Source: Gnetum montanum (lineage: Eukaryota > Streptophyta > Gnetopsida > Gnetales > Gnetaceae). From it: a stretch of DNA of 64,000 bases. This document shows positions 10,860-21,772 of this stretch, in pieces. A model generated the notes under the pieces. It had not been told where the DNA came from. It searched no databases and saw only the letters and a list, made by a program, of their open reading frames with translations. Positions within the stretch are counted from its first letter, which is position 1. Each line of letters opens with the position of its first letter. Where the stretch lies: the NCBI GenBank assembly GCA_015680685.1, contig MNCI01002041.1, positions 860,547 to 924,546 on the forward strand. Direction: 5' to 3'. Position numbers and translations under genes: made by a program.

Positions 10860-13800
10860 AGTGCATTTCCTGTGAAAAGTGTAGTTGTCAAGATGACATG
10901 CTAAAGTGGATGCCCATACCTGAATTGGCAAATGTGGATGAGGGAGAATAGACATTGGGATGCCTGTTGTGGGCATGTGTGGAGGAATAGAGGGTGCCAC
11001 TGTCTACTAGGTATCCCAACTATGCTCTTTCCTTTTTCATTTCTTGCAATTGTTCATTGTTCCTTGCACCTAAAGTTAAGGGTTTGGGACATGGTTTTAT
11101 TGGTGGTGCACTACCATGGTAGGGGCCATTGCTATGATGGCCATTTCGATGACATGGTAGGGAGCGTATGCACGTGGGGAAGGGTTTCTTATTTTTCTTG
11201 GCATTTTCGATGATGGATGATAATTTTTTTTTGCAATTTTTTTGATGGACAAGGATTTAGTGGATGCCGTGGTTGCTATGGCAACCAGTGTGACCATAGA
11301 TGGGAAGGCCACAGGGTTCCCTTAAGTTTGAACACAAGGTTGTAGGGAAATGACCACTATTGGGGCTTTCTATGAAAGAAATTTTTGTTTTATTTTTGAA
11401 TTTTTTGTAGTGTAGGGAAGGGGATTGGGGCTTGACAATGGTAGCCAAGAGTTGCCACCCACAGGATTGAGGATGTAGCAAAGGGTTTCTACCATTTTTG
11501 GTAATTTTTTGAAAGGTTTTGTGGTTGGTGTGAGGCAGGGATGAACGTGCCAACGACAGCTAAGGTGGCCTCCTAGATGGTTAGGGACATGGTAGGGGTT
11601 TACCCTAAAAAAATTTCTTTTTATGTTTAAAAATGTTGGTGCTGGTGGTGTGTGGGGGGTAGTAAGGGTAATAGGGGCGTTGTGCCTAGCAACATGATTG
11701 TACAGCTGCAAGGGCTAGGCATAATGCTAAGGGCACATTTCAACTATTCTCTAGTTTTTTTTCACAAAAAAGATAGTTTTACTAACTTATGCTATGTTAT
11801 GCTAATTTTTCTAGGTTTAATTTTAATATTTTGTCAAAAGATTGCATTCAATGTATGTATACAAACTTTTCATTTGTTGCTTTGTAGTTGTAGGATGCTA
11901 CTAAAATCCATCCTAGTCATTGTGGAGCTCATTGGCATTCTTTGCTGCATGAGAAAGCTTGTGCCCAACATGCCTGTGCTAGATATGCAAGTGGGTTATT
12001 AGGTAGTGTGGTTCCAACTAGGGGTACACACGTTCCTAGAATTCCTACTATAGGGAATTAGTGTGATGATGTGGTCACACCTAGCAGTGGAGGTTGTGAG
12101 CGTCATCACCGAGACATTATTGCTTGGGGCTAACTGGGACATATTGAGGTTCATGTATGATGAGCCCATTACTAGTGATGATGATGCAGTTTATTTGGAT
12201 AGAGGCCTTATGGATGCTTTACCCTTATCCAAGATTTGATAGATGCCAGAGTGCTCTTGCTACAACAAGAGCAACATCCTCTTTGTTGCTTTGCATGTGC
12301 ACACTTTGTTCTAGAAGCCACCTAGAATGGTGTACTACACTAAAGGGCAAGTGCTCTTATATTTTTGCATTGCATTCTTTGCTATTGGCTCATGGTAAGT
12401 GGCTAACTGCTCATGCCTACTACTATATTTAGAGTTGATGAGCAGGGTCTTCACGACGAGGTAAATCTTGTCTTGACTCATACCATCCTAGAGGTATTCT
12501 CCTCTAGTTTGAACTTTCAAGGGACTGTACTTGAGCAAGTGGAAGGTAATATAAGGTCTTACCCTACCAGTAATTGATGGCATTTGAGTAGTGCAAGACC
12601 CATGATTGGCTAGATGAGGAGTGGGCTAGTGATAAGCCCAACCTTGAAGAGATACTTACACCACCACCTCCATCTCGTACACCATTTGTTTCACATGAGT
12701 GCTTATCATTTTGGCTGTTGTGCTTGCTCACACATGTTTTTTGATTTGCTTTTGCATGGTGCTAAGATTGTTTTTTTCCTTTATTGTAGTGGTAGTTGCT
12801 TCAGGAGAGGTGACAATGGTCACTATAGGTTACACTGAGGCCACCTTCATCATGAAATATGGTGATGTGGAGGGGGTGCAGCATTGGTTCTGCCATTAGG
12901 CCTTAGAGGCATTAACCAATAGGCTCATGCATGTTGGGTTGATGGACCTTTTCTTAGCCTTTAGCCCAAGCATTCTAGTGGCCAAAATGGTCACCATCAT
13001 AGACTCCTTTAGCAGTGATGTTTGCCACTTCTTCATCCATGTGCATAGTGTGAGAGTAGTTCTAGATCTTAGTGAGGCCTTTTTCACCAATCTCTTTGGC
13101 CTCCCCATTGATGGCCTGTTGGTCATTGATAAGGCCAATAGGAAGGTGGACTGCAAGGAAGAGATTAAGGGTTGGTTGGGGGCCACTCAATCTCACAAGA
13201 GCATCCTGATTAAGAATGTGGTTGTGCCTAATGTTTGAGAGCTCTACCCTATCTTTTGCACTTGTGCCTTCCTAAAGTTGCACTTCCAAGGGAAAATCCT
13301 TGGGTTGGAGCAGGTGCAGGTGATGAAGGAGGTACCACACAAGGGCACGAGATTCAATTAGGCTTGCTACATTGCCATCGGCCTACACGCATAGATCACT
13401 AGGCTACGCTTTAACCTCTAGGCTAGGTCTCATGTGCACTTCACATTCTTTGTAGGGATTCTATGAAGGTTCATAGATATCTTGTCAGCTTATGATAATG
13501 GATGATGGGTCATGTAGGACTATGAGTAGCTGTCAAAGCCTTGGGTTAAGCACATGTTCATGACCACTTGTGCACATGACCCCCTGAAGAAATTGATGAG
13601 TTGTATTCAATAATGACTAAAGGTCCCTTGGGGTGGTTACACTATTTGCATGATAGCATAAGTGAGGGTCCCCCAGTTGTCACTGGGGATGTGAACAAGG
13701 CTAATCACTATATCATAAAAATAGTGGGACCATCCAAGATGAAGATCAAGAGGCCATGTCTTGTAGAGGAGGCTGCTCTTAGGGTTGGACAAGCAAGCAT

Positions 13801-15530
13801 CAAGAAATTCACCTCAAGATCTCTAGCATATGTATAGATGTTGCAAGTTAATATATGTACATTACTAGATGCATTCATTTTGTATTTTTTATGTTTATAT
13901 TTTTATATTTTTTGCTATGTTATATTAATGCTAATATGTTATGTTTGTAAATTAGGAGAGAGGGCTGCCAAAGTAGTGGTGATAGTGGTAGTAGAGGAGG
14001 CCCCTCCTCAAGCTGAGGAGGGGGAAGCACATAGGGAGGAGCTGCATGAGGCTACAATGATCCTTTAGTAGTTGGAGGAGGAGGGCCTATTCCACCCTAA
14101 TGGGGGTGATTTTGATAGCTTCTTTGATGGTGTGCAGTTGGGAGACCTCCTTCTCTCACACCTGAGGGCTTGCTAGGTAAGTGCCTTAGACTACCATCTA
14201 TTATTGCTCTTTTGCTCTTGCATCTTTGGCTACTTAGTTATATACTAATTACGTTGTTGTGTCACAGTCCTAGATGAGCCTGCTAGCAATCCACCATCCA
14301 TGTCTACCTACCACATGAAGCTATGGGTACAAGTTTACCTTCATGGAAGGCATCGTTGAGGACATGGTTGACCACCTACAATAGGTAGATCCCAAGCTCA
14401 GTATGCATATGATGTTTCTTTTCTTACATTGCTTTACCAATTTAATGCCTAGTTCATGACTAATGTTGATTTTCTTGTTGCATGTCAATAGGTTCTAAGC
14501 TTTGTTGGAATTCGAGCAAGGTGGCTAAAGTGGATGTCATTCCTAAGTTCCCTCCTAAAGTGGAGTAGGTGCCTTGTTGTTTATACAAGGCATTTAGCAA
14601 GTGCACACTTTCCTGCATGAAAGTGTTATGGGTTTGTAGGTGCTTGAATGAGCACCTGTGGAAACATGTGCATGAACTTCAAGAGAGAGTGATGAGCCAA
14701 GAGACAAAGATCGAGGACCTTCAACCTTGATATGACTTTTTGGTGGCTTAGTCATGGGGAGATAGTACTTGGTGGACCACAGAGATTAATTATGCCAAGT
14801 AGTAGTCAACCATCCATGGAAAAAATGAGGCCACTAGAGAGATCATTAAGAAATGGCTATAGATGGATTTGCTTACCCAAAAGAACCAGGACTAGAAGAA
14901 CTTTTGTACCAAGGTATACAAGTGGGGGAAGATGCAAAGAATCAAAAACACCACTATAAGCATGAGCAAGACACATATCTTTAGCAACTCAAAGAAGAGT
15001 TCATGAAATGTCGCTGCCATGAGATGTTTCTTAATGTCACTGCCATGAGATGTTTCTTAATGTCGTTGCCATGAGATGTTTCTTGAGGCAATTAATAGGA
15101 GGTGGGCCTATGAGTTGTTCGCTCATCATACAATGATTAGTGATTCCCTAGAGAGGAAAATTGTGACACCCTTAAGAGAGGCTTAATTTGCTTTATTTTC
15201 CATGGAGCCACTTGCATGGACCATTGTGAACCAAGGAAAGACCCTTGCAGGGGTTGAATTTGGCCAAGAGGATTGGATGTAGCTATCTGAGGCCAAAATC
15301 CTCCAGTACTTGGAGGAAGGCCTTGATAGCTTGCCTCCAGACATGATTGATGCAAGACCCTCTTAGGTTACTTTTTAAGTTTTTTTTATGCTTTTGATGT
15401 TGTTTTGTATATTGTACATTTTCTTACTAGTTTGCTATTTTTTTATTATTGTGTAGTAGTAGGCACCATGTGATATTGCAGGCCCTAATAGTGCAGTAGA
15501 GGGAGGAGGAGCTCCACCCCCTTAGTACCA
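10860..15530 (+). pseudogene. antisense accessory gene with introns inside T
   Basis: Coding signal on the + strand, opposite to gag-pol. The best exon is 12790-13846: an open block at 12927-13238 (HVHSVRVVLDLSEAFFTNLF, then GLPIDGLL) resembling the plant 'putative transposon protein' domain, then L-R-F-N-L and M-T-T-C-A-H-D-P. Downstream exons encode an acidic stretch (EEAPPQAEEGEAHREEL, 13956-14176) and a coiled-coil-like segment (LNEHLWKHVHELQERVMSQE, near 14650). Four GT-AG introns are clear: 13847-13955, 14177-14267 (AG|GTAAGT), 14401-14491 and 15367-15456, each 90-109 nt; another acceptor is at 12789. At least nine stops in the main exon are TAG, TAA or TGA one C-to-T step from Gln or Arg. 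The 5' exons (10860-12720) are hard to delimit. The family assignment is tentative. Confidence 0.6.
15008..15085. repeat. 26-bp tandem triplication in the antisense gene
   Basis: Three units (starts 15008, 15034, 15060) like ATGTCGCTGCCATGAGATGT plus TTCTTA, differing at only three or four positions. Since 26 is not a multiple of three, the triplication breaks the reading frame of this exon. Confidence 0.85.
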
Positions 15531-15719
15531 TTGGTTGAGCACATCTTGATGTAGCCTTGCTGTTAGGTGTTTCTTGCATTTTTGTGGATTTTTTACCACA
15601 TGTTGCAGATGATCATGCTATGTAGTATTATTTATATGAGACGTAATGAATGTTGTTGCTATATATGGTGTGTGATGGTGTAGACTTTTATGTTTATTTA
15701 CTATGTGTTTGGTGCTAGC

Positions 15720-16040
15720 AATGCAATGGATTAATGCAATTAGGCCATTTCGAGCCCCATGCTAGTTTAAAGCCATGGTGAAAGGGCCAATGTTAGTTTT
15801 GGGCCATTTCAAGCCACATGGTTGCTAGTTGAGGGCCATTTTGGACTACGTATGTAGATAGCATGTGTTGTTAGTTTTAGGCTTATTCTAGCCCCCTATG
15901 TAGTTTACAACCATCTTGGGCCATGTGTTGAAAGGAAAAGTGTTACTAGTTTTAGGCCATGGTGGGCCATGCGGTGCTAGTTTAGTGCCATGGTAGGCTG
16001 TGCGTTACTTTAAGGCCTTTTTAGGCCATGTGTTTTTGTA
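15720..16040. repeat. third array of the 30-bp minisatellite family
   Basis: About eight irregular units of roughly 30-45 bp with a GCTAGTTTTAGGCCATGGTG core followed by GGCCATG and a T/G-rich tail. They match the 6570-6805 units position by position (tagttta-tagtcatagtggact against tagttt-taggccatggtgggcc). This array lies between the antisense gene's 3' end and the intron's 5' splice site. Confidence 0.65.
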
Positions 16041-16347
16041 ATTTTGAATTGTATGATTTTTATGTATTTCGACATTTTTCATATGTATGCTAATAACTAT
16101 TGAAAAGTAAACTATGCACAAACAAAAGAAATAAGTGCGTAACAAAGTAAACAATGCAAAATGCAAACAACCAAGCTAAATGTAAACACATAAACAAAAT
16201 GCAAGCAAGTGAGGTATGCAGAAGTGAGGGGCAAGTAGGCACCTAGCACATGTTGGACTAAGGGAATGCCTTAGTCACACAGTTGCTTCCTAACCCAATG
16301 TGGGCTAAGGGGTGTGTAGGGCCTAGACGGTACTATGCGGTACTCAC

Positions 16348-16987
16348 CTTAACCTTTGTCAACTATCTCAAAGGGTAATTCTACCCACAAAGCATCCTTT
16401 AAGAGGTCATTGGCTCCCTTTGGCTCCTCAGGTTGGTCTGCCTTACATGTTTCACCATCATTCTTCATGGAAGGCACATCATCGGGGAACTCTACCTCTA
16501 ACCCTTATTTTGTGTTAATGTTGTTGATGGCTAGAGGGGCTGCATTGTCATTGTAAATGATAACCTCACCACCTTCATAGGGAAGGTGGATTTCTTGGTT
16601 GATTGGGGAGGAGATGGCCTATAGCTAAGCTAGCCAAACCCTACCCAAGATCAAGTTGAATCCGAGCATCTCCTCAATTATGGTGAATTCTGTAGTGGTG
16701 GAGAATTTCTCCCCTACCACAAAGGCTATCATGACTATTCCCCTTATGACAACGTGCAGTCCATTGAAGGAATTTAGGCACATTGTCTTTGTGGATTTGA
16801 TTTGGTCGGCAAGACTTAGCTTGTCAATGATGGTGTATAGGATAACATTTGTTGCCGCCCCATCATTGACATGCACCCTATAGATTTTGCATTGCCCTAT
16901 GTGGATTGTGATAAATATTGACATAGTAATGACTTGACCCTTCTCAGGGTCAATGTTAATCACCTCATCGTGAAATGCTAGGGGCAT
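16348..16987 (-). pseudogene. aspartic protease of T
   Basis: Retroviral-type protease that would cleave the polyprotein. The minus strand shows VHVNDGAATNVILY, a hydrophobic flap region with I-R-G-I-V, then FNLILGRVWLA, the usual ending of plant Ty3/gypsy proteases. The D-[TS]-G active-site position reads N-D-G, so the catalytic Asp appears lost if the alignment is right. After a TAG at the usual L-G-R-x-W-L-x end the same frame continues with HLPYEGGEV to the 5' splice site at 16348. There are four stop codons, all TAG or TAA. Confidence 0.75.
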
Positions 16988-19953
16988 TGAACTTGATTCC
17001 TATGGGGCAACATGTAGCATGACAACATGGATGGATTGTTCATCTATTGGAATGTCCTTTATAATAATAATGAAGGTAAACATGGAAACCAATGCTTTGC
17101 AGTGGGCTAAGAAGGTTATGACCAGGTTGTATGGGCTCAATGTAGTATTCTTTTGTTTTAGAGCTTATTTGACCTATGCCAACGCTTCTAGAAATTCCAT
17201 GCCACTATCTACTATTTTGTTGGCCTTCATCTCCTCCATGTGGCCTAAGAGAAGAATCTCTCATGGAGGAGATTTGGGCTTTGCTTACCTTGCTTGTTTT
17301 TGAGCCTCAGTGCTTGGTTTTTGGTTGCATATGGTGGCCTTCTTAGTTGATTTGGCCATGGGGACAAAGGATAAGGGGACAGGCTTCGGTGGGCCTAATG
17401 CCCTTTGCTCTTGGTGCTACCTAATAATTTTGTTAGTAAGGCAGTTGTTAGGCCTGCTGGGTTACCACCTTGATTGCCTATTGGTGTCACTTGTAGGATG
17501 ATCCCTTGGGCAAGCGAGGATTGATGCATGGCCCATCACTAGACTCTGAGCAGGTGAGGAGTCTACACATTGTGATACCCTAACAATGAATGGTGACTAG
17601 GCTATTGCTGTTGTGGGACCCTAACCTCAAAGGATGTTATCGGTGCTTAAGATTGTGCTCTGAGAAAAAAAGGGATCCTCAAACTAGTTGACGTTGAGGA
17701 GGCCCCAACGTTACCAGAGAGCACATGCACCACGAATGGCTCTTGTGCCAATTCTAAGTTGTCATCAATGCTGATAGCATTAATGGTGTACCTTACACTG
17801 CTTGCATTAAGAGGATCCTTATTGACCTTCATTGATTGGTTTTGGGGGAAAACTAGGTTGGTTGCATCAAGGACCAACTCACCCCTATCAATCATGCATT
17901 GTATATTATCTTGAATGGCCATGCAAAAGTCTATGTCATGTCCAAGTAATTAATGGCAGTGGAAAAATCAATCTAGCCTAACATGTTTAGGGACTGGAGG
18001 CTCATTTGGTGTTGTAGCTGAGGGATTCCTAAGAAGCTTGTAGTATTGATCATCCCTCTTATGAGCCTCCTTAAACATCTACTTATATTGGATTTTTCCA
18101 TCCTTAAGAAATTGGTTAAGAAGTTTCGATGACTTGATGGGTAATGGTGTGTACTTTGAACAATCTTTGCTTTCAAAGTTTCGCCTTGGTGTAGCTTGTC
18201 CCATGGACACTGATGATGTTGGCTGGCTACTTATCGCAGTGCTAAACCTAGAAGCCTTATTTTTGGTGGAGGCCTTAGGTGGCTTGGCCATTAGTTTGGT
18301 ATTGGTTGGCTTGGCCCCATTAGCCACCATTGCCATGGTTGTGATTACCTGTTTGCCCTTGTCATTGTCCTTTTTGGGGTGTAAGTTCTTGTAGGTCATG
18401 TAGGCTAGGTCCTTATTGGCCTTTATTGAATCCTAAATGCTCTTAGTTTAAGCAAATCCTTGGCTTAAGGATCGTAAGAATAGATAATACAACTTTGACT
18501 TAATAAAGTCATTCACTGCACCTTTAAAGATTACTAGTAGGTGTGTTTCAGAAATGGGCTCAAAGATTTTGTTGAGCGATGCACTCCAGCGTTGTATGAA
18601 GTTTTGCATGGGCTCTAAGGGGCCCTGCGTAATTTGCATTAATTGGTCTAGGGTTGCCTTGAGATTTAATTTATACTTTAAGTGCATAAAAAATTAGCTA
18701 AGAAAGTCCTCCAAAGAGGAGATGGAGGCCTTGGGAAGAACGTGGTACCAATCTAGTGCTTTTCTAGTCAAGAACATGGCAAACACAGGGATCATGGCAT
18801 GTGGCCATGCTTACAATAGAAGGTATTCAGACCAAAAGATCACTAGATGAGCATTAGGATTCTCTTCACCATTGTATTTGGTGAATTAGTGTAGTAGGAC
18901 TTCAATGGGTAATGGCAGTGGTGGAACTACAGGATTGATCAGATCATCTTAGTAGAAATCCATCACATGCATGATTTTGAAGGAAGCAGCCTTTGACCTC
19001 CTTTGTTAGAGTTTGGATGAGCTAAAATGCTTCATGCAAGCTTGGGGAGGTTATAGTGGGCTATGCTAGTTGTGCTACCCACTATGCTGTTTGGGTGACC
19101 CATGACTCGACTATAGGTTGTGGTGCCATGTGTGATGCTTATTATGTGGGTTGTGCCATGGACATAGTGGTTAGGCCCCACCACGCATTTGTGGATTGGA
19201 CCATTGTGAAGGAAGCTAAAACAATAGGTGGGACATATGATGCTTGAGTTGCTTACAGTGGAGGAATGTGCATGATGTGCATGTAGGGTTGTGTAGGCAT
19301 GATGGTTATTGGTAGGGAAGTTTGTGCCAGTGTGAAGGTATGACAAAGGGTAGGCTAACAAGATGTACTACATCCTAATGTGTGTACTATGCATGATGGG
19401 TCACCACCATAGGCATAGACCTAGGAGGTGACACTAGGCTTATAACCATCTCTGGGAAGATAGGTGGGTGGGACTATGGAGGAACAAATGTAGAGGTTGT
19501 CTACTACAAAGAGGTGTGGAATGAGTCCTCGTGCTCTAAAAAAGCCTCGAACTCATCTTGCTCTTCTTGTAGGAGCTCCTCATAGTTTGTCCCTACCTTA
19601 CGCTCATTGGTTTGGATGAGCTAGGCGAGCATCCAATGATAAGGCTCGGTGAGTGGAATGAAATCCTCTACAAAGAGGAAGTATTTCCTTCCATTCTAGT
19701 GTATGAGCTCATAACTTCGTTTGGCCTTCATTTCTTGGCAATCTAGGAATAGACATACCTAGAACTTCATGCAAATGAAGTTATATTGATCCTCATTTAA
19801 GATCATGTACTCAAGAGATAGGTTCTATAGCCTAAGTGATTACCTTTGTCCTGCCATGGTAGGATTTACAGGATGGTCAATCTGAATCTCTTGTTAAATG
19901 GGCTAGGTAATAATCGCACTTAGAGCAGAGGTCAAATGTTGCTTAAGGTTCAT
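16988..19953 (-). pseudogene. gag: gag of T
   Basis: Likely start codon at 19953 after a 500-bp leader. An acidic E-E-L-L-Q-E-E-Q-D-E-F-E region lies near 19570. Capsid-type motifs are at 18687-18448 (PMQNFIQRWSASLNKIF, then F-K-G-A-V-N-D-F), as in plant retrotransposon gag. A Lys-rich segment (18400-18080) follows, then H-D-I-D-F-C and IQCMIDRGEL near 17930-17880, the post-capsid motif typical of Tat gag. A His/Thr-rich low-complexity stretch lies at 19032-19361. The last 300 bp before the protease show no clear motif. Stops and small shifts break it throughout. It would form the cytoplasmic particle that packages T RNA. Confidence 0.75.
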
Positions 19954-20454
19954 GATGCAAAGAGAAAATGCAAAATTTGTTGGTTTAAAAAATGGCTAAC
20001 TATGAAAATGATAGGAAGATGATTAAGTAAGGAAGCTTTAGAAAAAATGGCTAAGTACAAAACTTTGTAGAAAATGACTAAGTATAAAACTGTTGAAAAA
20101 ATGACTAACTCTAGAAGCTACTAAAATGGCTAACTGTGGGACTACGCTCACTATGCTAAGAGCCAACTACGATCTATGCTAAGAGCCAACTACACTCTTC
20201 TGAGCACCTAGAATTTAGCTAAGTGTAAGATGTAGGTTTTGGTGGTTATCGAGCGGGGTTCCAGGGGAATCAATGACAAGGTCAAGTCTACATTAACTAG
20301 TTTATAGAAAACTTCTTTATTGGCCTCAAATCCTGCTATTGCCATGGCAGGTTCATAGGTGTTGAGCCTATGCTAGCTTAGAGGTAACAACAGTGATGGA
20401 GAGATCATGCAAGACAATAACCAATGAAGATTGCAAAAGGAAATGGCATTGGCC
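19954..20454 (-). other. 5' leader of T
   Basis: Non-coding stretch between primer site and gag. It contains four imperfect repeats of 'aaaatggctaactacaaaact' at 19990-20140 and, at 20140-20220, GACTACGCTCACTATGCT and twice AAGAGCCAACTAC, phrases related to those around T's promoter regions. A packaging signal would be expected here but none is recognisable. Confidence 0.4.
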
Positions 20455-20475
20455 CTCCTTCTAGAACCAAAAAAC
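20455..20475 (-). promoter_or_regulatory. primer binding site of T (candidate)
   Basis: Minus strand directly downstream of the 5' LTR: TTTTTTGGTTCTAGAAGGAG. The TGG start and the position beside the LTR end fit a primer site. The priming tRNA was not identified; decay by transitions is likely. Confidence 0.45.
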
Positions 20476-21333
20476 TATAGCTACCAAAAATGTTGAAGGC
20501 TAGAATGGTACACTAAGAAGTTTGCAATGTGCATAGTTTGACCTTGCATTTGTGTGGGGGCTTACTAGAGGTAGAGATAGGGGTGCCTAGAATGATCTTG
20601 TTGATCAAATTCGAACTTACAAAGTTCAATGTTGGAATGAATGGTAGGGTTTTCATGGTGTTTACAACAGCCATGATGTTAATGAGGGTGAGTGTAGTCA
20701 AAGTTTTTGATGTAAAACAAAGGTGCAAACACATGAGTATGTGTAGGAAATAGTAAGCAATGCAGGTAAAATGTTAAAGTGTGAGAGAAAATGCTAAAGA
20801 TGCACTAGAAGTGAGCGAGAGAGAAAGCGAGACCACCCCAAAGGGGGGGGGGCGAGGGGAGCATAGTTAACTACAAGAAAGGTGAGGAGGTACACAGTGT
20901 ACAAACAAGAATAGTAGGTAGTGTAGTCATAGTCTTAGGGTGTCTAGGTTGTGAAGACTAACATCTGTTGTGAAGTCTTTACCTACTGGGTTGGTTGTTG
21001 TGGTTTCCTATGGGCTATAGTGGTCTATGGTATCTTGGAAGGTGTGTGATGGTGCCAAGTGCTAGCTTGGAGTCTACTTAAATGTCAAGTGTGCTTGAAT
21101 GCAAGAATGCTCAAAATGTAGATTTGCCAATTGAATGCAAGAATCACCAACCCCTAAAACATAGAGTGCCAAGGTATTTATAGGGTTAGGGATACAATGA
21201 ATTGCAGATTGGGTGCGACGTGGAATAGGGGTAGTTGGGACTATGTTGCACCCAACTATGCTCCCACTGAATCAAATGGTGTTCTGCTGGTGTGCTCCAA
21301 TAAATCCTACGAGACTGCCAAATTATGACTACG
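20476..21333 (-). repeat. 5' LTR of T, direct copy, cut at its outer side
   Basis: Matches 2991-3838 over its full length in the same orientation, starting TATAGCTACC (TGTAGCTACT in the other copy). It has a minus-strand TATA box at 21175-21182. At 21326-21333 the match to the left LTR stops and an inverted LTR copy begins, so the U3 start is absent. Confidence 0.8.
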
Positions 21334-21767
21334 CTACCTATTGCACCTACTTGTACACTACGTACCTTCTCATCTTTCTTGCAGTTAACTATGCTTGCCC
21401 CATTTGGGGTGGTGACACTTTCTCTCTTACTCTCTTCCCATGCATTTTAGCATTTTCTCTCACATTTTAGCATTTTACCTATATCTTTTGCTATTTCCTA
21501 CACATACTCACATGTTTGCGCCTTCGTTTTGCATCGAAAACTTTGATTATTCTCACCCTTGTTGACATCGTGGATGTTGTAAACATTGTGCAAACCCCTA
21601 GCATTAATTTTGACATCACACTTTGTAAGTCCTAGTTTGATCTATAAGATTATTTGGACACCTCATCTCCACCTCTATTAGGTCCTCACGTAGACACAAG
21701 ATCAAACTATGTGCACCACAAGCCTCTCGATGTACCGTTCTAGCCTTTGATGTTTTCAGTAGCTACA
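21326..21767 (+). repeat. inverted partial LTR forming T's right end
   Basis: Reverse complement of the outer 440 bp of T's own LTR (2991-3434). It runs from the TGACTACG junction to ...CAGTAGCTACA at 21767, followed at once by the TTCCT target duplication. Together with 20476-20930 it makes a hairpin-forming inverted repeat with about 400 bp between the arms. As inserted, T therefore has long terminal inverted repeats rather than only direct LTRs. Confidence 0.85.
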
Positions 21768-21772
21768 TTCCT
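21768..21772. repeat. right target-site duplication of T (TTCCT)
   Basis: Copy of 2986-2990. It is followed by 'ctacatttgctaatttacat', which continues the B1 gag sequence exactly as in B2 near 31020-31045. Confidence 0.85.

Larger units (their letters stand above)
10342..16347 (-). other. Ogre-type intron between protease and RT of T
   Basis: On the minus strand the protease frame reaches a consensus 5' splice site AAG|GTGAGTACC (boundary 16348/16347). The pol frame resumes after a strong 3' site, a T-rich run ending TTTTTGTAG|GATTACC (boundary 10342/10341). Removal of the 6,006 nt keeps one continuous frame (phase 1): ...VDKG-x-G-L-P-x-GYN..., where x marks TAA and TAG codons one transition away from Gln. 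Ogre elements are known to have an intron at this place. Unusually, most of this one is occupied by a gene on the opposite strand (10786-15530). Confidence 0.7.
2991..21767 (-). mobile_element. Tat/Ogre-type Ty3/gypsy retrotransposon T with intron and antisense gene
   Basis: An 18.8-kb element on the minus strand. In its own sense: 5' LTR (20476-21333, extended by an inverted LTR piece to 21767), PBS near 20475, gag (19953-16988), protease (16987-16348), intron (16347-10342) with a + strand gene inside, RT, RNase H, a second RNase H and integrase (10341-6806), a 30-bp minisatellite (6340-6806), then the 3' LTR starting (in + coordinates) at 2991. The second RNase H between RNase H and integrase, and an intron between protease and RT, are marks of the Tat/Ogre lineage. 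The TTCCT target duplication is intact. All reading frames carry many stops, so it is an old dead copy. It lies inside gag of element B1. Confidence 0.85.

Noticed and set aside
10932-11711. Several overlapping frames on both strands at the 5' side of the antisense gene
   Set aside because: They contradict each other and match nothing; the region may hold 5' exons, but I could not choose a frame.
19032-19361. Frames on both strands of a His/Thr-rich stretch
   Set aside because: Low-complexity part of T's gag; both frames come from a short repeated phrase and neither looks like a separate gene.
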